From Kribbella pratensis (lineage in GTDB: Bacteria > Actinomycetota > Actinomycetes > Propionibacteriales > Kribbellaceae): a stretch of 64,000 bases of DNA. Under the pieces are notes generated by a model. It ran no database searches and was not told the origin of the DNA. It worked only from the letters and a program-made list of their open reading frames with translations. This document shows, in pieces, positions 58,720 to 64,000 of the stretch; within the stretch, counting starts at the first letter, position 1, and each line of letters starts with the position of its first letter. Where the stretch lies: the NCBI RefSeq assembly GCF_004366075.1, contig NZ_SODU01000003.1, positions 868,001 through 932,000 on the forward strand, given 5' to 3'. Both the position numbers and the translations under genes were made by a program.

Positions 58720-59781
58720 TCAAAGGGCGAATGTGGCGAAGCGCAAGGTCGCGAACGAGGACGTCTCACCGGCCTCGTAGAAGATCCCGATCGAGCCGTC
58801 GGGCAGCAGCACCAGATCGGAGTACCCGGCCATGCCCTCGTGCACGACCAGAGTCGGCTTCCACGACATACCGGAATCCGCACTGACGAAAACGGTCAGT
58901 TCCCGACGTGACGTCGGGTTGACCGGTGTGGACAACAGCAACCGCCCGTCCGGCAGGCAGAGCACGCTGCCCTGGATGCCGGGTGCGGTGATCTCGGGAA
59001 TCCCGGCGTACGGCGCATCGAGGGTCTGACCGCCGTCGGACGACCAGGCGTGCACACGGGCCGGGCCGGTGCCCTGGTGGTTGCGGGCGTTGAAGTACAG
59101 CCGCCCGTCGGGCAACTCGGCGACAGCGGTCTCGTTCGCATTGATCTCCGCACCGTCGTTGCGGTCCACGAAACCGACCGACCAGGAAACCCCGCCGTCG
59201 TCGCTGTAGATGCAGTGCCCGCCGTTCAGCCTGACGAGGTCCTCCTCGAAAGAGGACGGCACAAAAGAATGATTGGCCGGTACGACGAGACGCCCGGAGC
59301 GCAGCGTGATGCCGTGACAGGGCCCCGTGGCGTACCAGCCCCAGTCGCCCGGCTTCACCTCTGCCGTGATCTCGCGCGCAGGGCTCCAGGTCGCACCGTC
59401 GTCAGCGGACCGCTGCACGAACACCCGACGGCCGGACTCAGGATCGGTGCCCCGGGCAAGCGACATCTCGATCGCGTCGGCGCCGTTCTGCACCGTCACC
59501 AGCACGATGTCCCCGGAAGTGGGGTCGACCAACGGCACCGGGTTTCCACAGGTCTTGCCCGGCACCGCCGACACCACCTGCAGCGGCAGCCAGGTCCGGC
59601 CGCCGTCGAGCGAACGACGCAGTACGACCTCGATCTCCCCCGCGTCGCCGGCTCCGTGCAGCCGGCCCTCGCAGAAGGCGAGCACCAGCGAGCCGTGCGC
59701 CAGCACCGACGGGATGCGGAACGTGTGATAGCCGCTCCCCGCCGGATCGAAGATTTCCAGAGCGCCGACTCTTGAAGACAT
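58720..59781 (-). CDS. Exo-alpha-sialidase (GH33/BNR) without signal peptide
   Basis: A 353-residue six-bladed propeller. The FRIP arginine motif is at 21-24 (YHTFRIPSV). Five Asp-box repeats are present: SLDGGRTW, SADDGATW, SDDGGVSW, SSDGGQTL and SADSGMSW. The active-site acid region PGKTCGNPVPLVDP and late Glu/Tyr/Arg candidates are present. No signal peptide precedes the domain, so it acts in the cytoplasm on imported substrate. It is the first gene of a minus-strand unit with the aldolase and GntR, divergent from an ABC importer. Confidence 0.88.
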   Translation of the reverse strand: MSSRVGALEIFDPAGSGYHTFRIPSVLAHGSLVLAFCEGRLHGAGDAGEIEVVLRRSLDGGRTWLPLQVVSAVPGKTCGNPVPLVDPTSGDIVLVTVQNGADAIEMSLARGTDPESGRRVFVQRSADDGATWSPAREITAEVKPGDWGWYATGPCHGITLRSGRLVVPANHSFVPSSFEEDLVRLNGGHCIYSDDGGVSWSVGFVDRNDGAEINANETAVAELPDGRLYFNARNHQGTGPARVHAWSSDGGQTLDAPYAGIPEITAPGIQGSVLCLPDGRLLLSTPVNPTSRRELTVFVSADSGMSWKPTLVVHEGMAGYSDLVLLPDGSIGIFYEAGETSSFATLRFATFAL

Positions 59782-59796
59782 AGGACGTACTATGTC
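59777..59796. promoter_or_regulatory. GACATAG-N6-CTATGTC operator between sialidase and ABC importer
   Basis: GACATAG (59777-59783) and CTATGTC (59790-59796) are exact complements around six bases. The site covers the sialidase start codon and lies 33 bases before the binding-lipoprotein start. It is the likely site of the GntR regulator for both divergent transcripts. Confidence 0.65.
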
Positions 59797-59828
59797 ATGG
59801 TGTGGCCCTCCGATGGAAGTGAGGCCTC

Positions 59829-61451
59829 ATGCCGGTCAGCAGAAGAACATTCCTCGGCGGTGGTCTGGCCGCCGCCGCTGTCGCGGTCACGGGTACGCCG
59901 CTGCTGGCGGGGTGCGCGTCCGACAAGAAGAACACCGCCGCGGCGAACGCGGCCGTCAAGCTGCCGACGTACACGAAGTACGGCCAGATCAAGCCGGACC
60001 TGCCCGGCACCGACGTGGTGCTGGACGGCTTCCTGAAGTACCCGGCGAACCCGGTGAAGGCGATTGCCGATGCTCCTGGTGACGGCAAGCCGATCACGTT
60101 CATGACGAACATCCCCGGCGCCATCCCGCCCGCCGCCGACAAGAACCAGTTCTGGCAGGAGCTCAACAAGCGCCTGGGCTCCGAGCTGCAGATCAGCATG
60201 GCGTCGAACGACGAGTACAAGGACAAGTTCGCGACCCGGATCGCGGGCGGCGACCTGCCGGACATCCTGAACATCCCGCCGGACACGCCGCAGATCCCCG
60301 GCCTGGTGAAGTCCAAGTGCATGGACCTGACCGAGCACCTGTCCGGCGACGCGATCAGCAAGTACCCGTTCCTGGCGAACATCCCGACCGAGTTCTGGAA
60401 GGGCTGCGTCTTCAACGGCGCCATCTACGGCGTCCCGGTGCCGCGCGGCATGTCCCGTACGTCGCTCGCGCTGTACCGCGAGGACCTGCTCGCCGCGAAG
60501 GGCATCAAGGACCCGGCGCCGAAGAACTTCCAGGAGTTCTTCGACCTGGCCAAGGAGATGACCGCGGCCAAGCAGAACAAGTGGGCCTGGACCCGGGTGC
60601 CGATGTCGACGATCCGGATGATGCTCGGGATCCCGAACGTCTGGAAGGAAGAGGGCGGCAAGTTCACCTCGATGTACGAGCACGAGGCGCAGGAGCAGGC
60701 CCTGGAGGCCGGCCGCAAGATGGTCGCCGCCGGTGTGATCAACCCGGACGCGTTCAACGACAAGGCGAGCGCCCGCAAGCAGTGGTTCAACGGCGGCATC
60801 GCCGCGTTCGACTACGACAGCTTCGTGGCCTGGAACCAGTACTACAACGACAACAGCGCCGGTGACGCGTTCGCCGTGAACATGCTCGACGTCCCCGGCT
60901 TCGACGGCGGCGAGGGCAAGCCGTGGATGGGTTCGGCGCTGAACAACGTGACGGCGTTCAGCAAGAGCAGCACGCACTCCGCCGAGACACTGCTGAAGGT
61001 CGCGAACTGGATGGCGGCGCCGTTCGGCACCGAGGAGTACCTCTTCCGCAAGTACGGCGTCGCGGGCCGGCACTACACGTTGCAGGGCACGGACCCGGTG
61101 CCGACCAAGGTGGGCACCGTGGAGACCGGCATCGGCCTGCAGTACATCAGCGACTCGACGCTGGCGCTGTACTGGGCCGGCAAGCCGGACGTGCCGCAGA
61201 AGCAGCACGCGATCCAGGAGAAGGTCGCGAAGCGGCTCGTGTACGACGCGTCGTACGGGCTGTACTCCGACACGGCGTCGAAGAAGCAGACCCAGCTCGC
61301 CAAGACGATGACCGACCTGGAGGGCCAGATCGTGCAGGGCAAGAAGCCGGTCTCGGACTGGAAGGCAGCCATGCAGAACTGGAAGTCCTCCGGCGGCGAC
61401 AAGATGCGCTCCGAGTTCGAGCAGGCCCTCTCGGACACGGCAGGGAAGTAG
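59829..61451 (+). CDS. LplA-type ABC substrate-binding lipoprotein (Tat-exported)
   Basis: A 540-residue binding protein with a Tat lipoprotein signal (SRRTFLGGGLAAAAVAV, lipobox LLAGC, C29). The mature domain has DLPDILNIPPDTPQIPGLVK and NGAIYGVPVPRGMSRTSLAL and is of the long class used for complex oligosaccharides (LplA family). The Tat route is unusual for such proteins and suggests folding before export. It delivers ligand to the two permeases encoded immediately downstream; the start of the first is one base after this stop. Confidence 0.9.
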   Translation: MPVSRRTFLGGGLAAAAVAVTGTPLLAGCASDKKNTAAANAAVKLPTYTKYGQIKPDLPGTDVVLDGFLKYPANPVKAIADAPGDGKPITFMTNIPGAIPPAADKNQFWQELNKRLGSELQISMASNDEYKDKFATRIAGGDLPDILNIPPDTPQIPGLVKSKCMDLTEHLSGDAISKYPFLANIPTEFWKGCVFNGAIYGVPVPRGMSRTSLALYREDLLAAKGIKDPAPKNFQEFFDLAKEMTAAKQNKWAWTRVPMSTIRMMLGIPNVWKEEGGKFTSMYEHEAQEQALEAGRKMVAAGVINPDAFNDKASARKQWFNGGIAAFDYDSFVAWNQYYNDNSAGDAFAVNMLDVPGFDGGEGKPWMGSALNNVTAFSKSSTHSAETLLKVANWMAAPFGTEEYLFRKYGVAGRHYTLQGTDPVPTKVGTVETGIGLQYISDSTLALYWAGKPDVPQKQHAIQEKVAKRLVYDASYGLYSDTASKKQTQLAKTMTDLEGQIVQGKKPVSDWKAAMQNWKSSGGDKMRSEFEQALSDTAGK

Positions 61452-62396
61452 ATGCTGCAACGATCCAAGACGCGCCCGCAGCAGCAGCTGAGCCTCGGCC
61501 GGCGGCTGCTGCGGGACCGTGTGCTGCTGCTGTTCGCGCTGCCCGGGATCGCGCTGATCATCGCGTTCCACTACGTGCCGCTGCTGGGCAACGTGATCGC
61601 GTTCAAGGACTACCAGCCGTTCCTCGGGATCAACGCGAGCGACTGGTCGGGTTGGGAGAACTTCAGTGTGATCTTCAACGGCGACCCGGCGTTCCTGCGG
61701 GCGTTGAAGAACACGCTGATCCTCACCTGTCTGCAGTCGATCTTCGTGTTCCCGGCGCCGATCCTGCTCGCGCTGCTGCTGAACTCGCTGTTCTCCGAGC
61801 GGATCAAGCGGATCGCGCAGAGCATCCTCTACCTACCGCACTTCATGTCCTGGGTGATCGTGGTCGCGCTGTTCCAGCAGATGCTCGGCGGCAGCGGCCT
61901 GCTGAACAACTACCTGCGGTCGCACGACCTGTCGACGATCAACATCATCGGGAACTCCGAGCTGTTCCACGTGCTGCTGACGTCGCAGATCATCTGGAAG
62001 GACACCGGCTGGGCGACCATCCTGTTTCTGGCCGCGCTGTCCCAGATCGACTCGCAGCTCTACGAGGCCGCGAGTGTGGACGGTGCGAGCCGGATGAAGC
62101 AGCTGTGGCACGTCACGCTGCCGGGACTGCGCGGGATCATCATCCTGCTGTTCATCCTGCGGCTCGGTGACTCGCTGACCGTCGGTTTCGAGCAGATCAT
62201 CCTGCAGCAGCAGGCGGTCGGCCGGGACGTCAGCGAAGTACTGGACACGTACGTCTACAACAACGGCGTACTCGGCGGCGCCTGGGGTGTCGCGGCGGCG
62301 GTCGGCCTGGTGAAGGGCATCGTCGGCGTCATCCTCGTGCTGACCGCGAACAAGGTGGCGCACATCTTCGGCGAGCAAGGGGTGTACCAGCGATGA
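61452..62396 (+). CDS. LplB-type ABC sugar permease
   Basis: A 314-residue, six-helix permease. LplB marks are HYVPLLGNVIAFKDYQPFLG near the N-terminus and an EAA loop LYEAASVDGASRMKQLWHVT. ATG 61452 directly follows the binding-protein stop, and the last four bases overlap the next permease. With that permease it forms the channel for a (sialylated) glycan or free sugar acid. No ATPase gene is encoded here. Confidence 0.9.
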   Translation: MLQRSKTRPQQQLSLGRRLLRDRVLLLFALPGIALIIAFHYVPLLGNVIAFKDYQPFLGINASDWSGWENFSVIFNGDPAFLRALKNTLILTCLQSIFVFPAPILLALLLNSLFSERIKRIAQSILYLPHFMSWVIVVALFQQMLGGSGLLNNYLRSHDLSTINIIGNSELFHVLLTSQIIWKDTGWATILFLAALSQIDSQLYEAASVDGASRMKQLWHVTLPGLRGIIILLFILRLGDSLTVGFEQIILQQQAVGRDVSEVLDTYVYNNGVLGGAWGVAAAVGLVKGIVGVILVLTANKVAHIFGEQGVYQR

Positions 62397-63280
62397 GTAC
62401 CAGGATTGTCCAGGGCGTGCCGATGCCCGGCTGGCCGATGCGGATCTTCAAGGGTCTCGTGCTGCTGGTCTTCTGCGCGGTCGTGATCGTCCCGTTCGTC
62501 GGGGTGATCTCGACCAGCGTGGCGCCGAACAAGCAGATCAACGAGTCCGGCGGTCTGGTGCTGCTGCCGAAGTCGATCAACTTCGGGGCCTACGAGTCGT
62601 TGTTCGCCGGCGGCGTGGTGACGCGGGCGTTGTTCGTCAGCATCTTCGTCACGATCGTCGGGACGCTGCTCAGCCTGACCGTGTCGTGCCTGCTGGCCTA
62701 CGCGTTGTCGCGGCCGGGTTTCGTCGCCGGGCGGCCGATCCTGCTGGTCGTGCTGTTCAGCATGCTGTTCTCCCCCGGCATCATCCCGTTGTACCTGACG
62801 GTCAAGGGCGTCGGGTTGCTGGACAGCATCTGGGCACTGATCGTGCCGACGATGATCAGCGCGTTCAACGTCGTCGTACTGCGGGCGTTCTTCATGAACC
62901 TGCCCAACGAGCTCACCGAGAGCGCGCGGATCGACGGCGCAGGTGAGCTGAAGACGTTCACCAACATCGTGCTGCCGCTGTCGAAGGCGGTGCTGTCGGT
63001 GATCGGCCTGTTCTACGCGGTGGCCTACTGGAACGCGTTCTTCTCCGCGCTGCTGTACCTGAACGACTCGAAGCTCTGGCCGTTGCAGCTGGTACTGCGG
63101 ACGTACGTCATCAACGACACCCAACTCGGCAGCGCCGAACTCGGCACCGAACTGCTCCCGCCGCAGGCCTCGATCCAGATGGCGATCCTGGTGGTCTCGA
63201 TCGTGCCGATCCTGGTGATCTACCCGTTCCTGCAGCGGCACTTCGCCAAGGGCGTTCTCACCGGCGCCGTGAAGGGCTGA
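62393..63280 (+). CDS. YtcP/LplC-type ABC sugar permease
   Basis: A 295-residue permease overlapping the LplB-type gene by ATGA. It shows VIVPFVGVISTSVAPNKQIN, the YtcP-specific ALSRPGFVAGRPILLVVLFS, FSPGIIPLYLTVKGVGLLDS and the EAA-like loop LTESARIDGAGELKTFTNIV. The C-terminus LQRHFAKGVLTGAVKG is standard. It is the last gene of the importer; a hairpin follows at 63310. Confidence 0.9.
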   Translation: MSTRIVQGVPMPGWPMRIFKGLVLLVFCAVVIVPFVGVISTSVAPNKQINESGGLVLLPKSINFGAYESLFAGGVVTRALFVSIFVTIVGTLLSLTVSCLLAYALSRPGFVAGRPILLVVLFSMLFSPGIIPLYLTVKGVGLLDSIWALIVPTMISAFNVVVLRAFFMNLPNELTESARIDGAGELKTFTNIVLPLSKAVLSVIGLFYAVAYWNAFFSALLYLNDSKLWPLQLVLRTYVINDTQLGSAELGTELLPPQASIQMAILVVSIVPILVIYPFLQRHFAKGVLTGAVKG

Positions 63281-63309
63281 TCACAGCTGCGTCTCAGCCA
63301 CCCGTTCGG

Positions 63310-63351
63310 GGGTTGCCCAGGGCAACGTCAGGGTTGCGCCTGGGCAAACCC
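63310..63351 (+). terminator. Hairpin after the LplB/YtcP operon
   Basis: GGGTTGCCCAGG (63310-63321) pairs with CCTGGGCAAACCC (63339-63351) with one bulged base, 30 bases after the permease stop. TTGCC-CAG-GGCAA inside it is another small palindrome. It begins with TTCGGGGGTT, a word shared with the clusters at 30717 and 33244. Confidence 0.7.
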
Positions 63352-63380
63352 TGTGGGAACGACGGGTACCGTCGAACGGT

Positions 63381-64000
63381 ATGGGGATAGCTGCTGCCGA
63401 ACGGGTGGGGACAGGCCGGGCACAAGTCTTCTGGAGGGTGGTACGGGAAGCAGTCCTGCTGGCGACGCTGTTCCTGGTCTACAGCGCGGGCCGGCAGATC
63501 GCGGCCCGGCACACCGGGTCGGCGTTCGACCATGCGCACGAGGTCCTGTCACTCCAGAACTGGCTACAGCTCCCGAACGAGGCGTCCGTCCAGCACTGGG
63601 TGCTGCAGTTCCCGCGGCTGGTGGAGGGCGCGAACCTGTACTACGCCAGCGTGCATGCCCCGCTGACTGCCGCCGTACTGCTCTGGCTGAGCATCTGGAG
63701 GCCGACGGCGTACTCGCACGTCCGGTGGACGATGGTGTCGCTCACCGGGCTGGCGCTGATCGGTCACATCGCGTTCCCGCTGGCGCCGCCGCGGATGATG
63801 CCGGGCTTCGTCGACACCGGACTGCGCTTCGGCCAGTCCGTGTACGGCCCGGACCACACCGGCGGCGCGGTGAACCAGTTCGCCGCGATGCCGAGCCTGC
63901 ACGTCGGCTGGGCCGCGCTGATCGCGTTGTCGATGATCCTGATCACCCGGTCGCGCTGGCGGTGGCTGTGGCTGCTGCACCCGATCATCACGTTCAGCGT
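63381..64000 (+). CDS. PAP2 superfamily membrane phosphatase (3' end cut by window edge)
   Basis: The frame opens at ATG 63381 and has no stop before the window ends; 206 codons are visible. Several membrane helices are present (AVLLATLFLVYSAGRQI, LTAAVLLWLSIWRPTAY, MVSLTGLALIGHIAFPLAPP). The PAP2 motif SLHVGWAALIALS, preceded by FAAMP, includes the first catalytic histidine; the final GHx3D-type histidine should lie beyond the edge. The DHTGGAVNQFAAMPSLHV arrangement is like the Aur1/inositol-phosphotransferase-type PAP2 group of actinobacteria. It probably acts on a lipid phosphate at the outer face. Confidence 0.85.
   Translation, partial: MGIAAAERVGTGRAQVFWRVVREAVLLATLFLVYSAGRQIAARHTGSAFDHAHEVLSLQNWLQLPNEASVQHWVLQFPRLVEGANLYYASVHAPLTAAVLLWLSIWRPTAYSHVRWTMVSLTGLALIGHIAFPLAPPRMMPGFVDTGLRFGQSVYGPDHTGGAVNQFAAMPSLHVGWAALIALSMILITRSRWRWLWLLHPIITFS

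Noticed and set aside
59790..61571. 593-residue minus-strand frame opposite the LplA-type gene
   Set aside because: Antisense shadow; the plus-strand frame has a Tat lipoprotein signal and family motifs.

Overview
The window is about 70% GC actinobacterial chromosome. Several features point to an actinobacterium that makes mycothiol and uses F420: mycothione reductase, an F420-dependent luciferase-like oxidoreductase, DUF2530, DUF3027 and DUF4429 proteins, an XPB-type helicase, an R2-like ligand-binding oxidase, and frequent GTG starts. Codon and motif flavour (very frequent GTACGG/CGTACG) fits Kribbella or a close Nocardioidales relative; that placement is an inference, not a search result. 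No rRNA, tRNA, CRISPR array, insertion sequence or prophage was seen. Genes are dense, and no gene-free stretch reaches 300 bases.

Left part (1-20871): a truncated AraC regulator at the edge; a phytanoyl-CoA-type dioxygenase and serC; a secreted beta-propeller protein coupled to a methyltransferase; an ArsR/MFS pair behind three 13-bp-phased TTTGCAAA boxes; a large hexapeptide acyltransferase-alpha/alpha barrel fusion divergent from a LacI regulator and a sugar ABC importer (binding protein plus two permeases, no ATPase); the iron importer efeUOB under IdeR/DtxR-like boxes; a 2'-5' RNA ligase; and a kinase-F420 oxidoreductase fusion.

Middle part (20854-43405): mycothione reductase, DUF4429, MarR/MFS, a purine permease with DUF2530, DUF3027 with an MFS protein, a TetR/MFS drug-export cassette bracketed by two clusters of palindromic repeats, a cold-shock protein, a HAD-LarE fusion, an Rv3406-like sulfate ester dioxygenase followed by TetR and an R2lox enzyme, LysR/MFS, HxlR/MFS and an acyl-CoA ligase. 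Five different regulator families are each paired with an MFS exporter.

Right part (43498-64000): an MNT/HEPN toxin-antitoxin-like pair with a probable 3' frameshift, a SIMPL protein, an NRAMP transporter with a metallophosphoesterase, a TetR/reductase pair sharing an 18+18 bp dyad, small enzymes, a GNAT-kinase-helicase-associated gene row leading to XPB, and a DUF559-type gene held exactly between two 96-bp direct repeats. A sialic-acid-type locus follows: GntR, a DapA/NanA-like aldolase and an intracellular sialidase on the minus strand, divergent from a Tat-exported binding lipoprotein and two LplB/YtcP-type permeases. A PAP2 phosphatase runs off the right edge.

Recurring layout features are eight convergent gene pairs that overlap at their 3' ends, and a set of strong intergenic palindromes, mostly placed between convergent genes. 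The most unusual items are the repeat-bracketed DUF559 gene, the acyltransferase fusion with an internal ribosome-binding site at its domain boundary, the HAD-LarE fusion and the MNT/HEPN pair.
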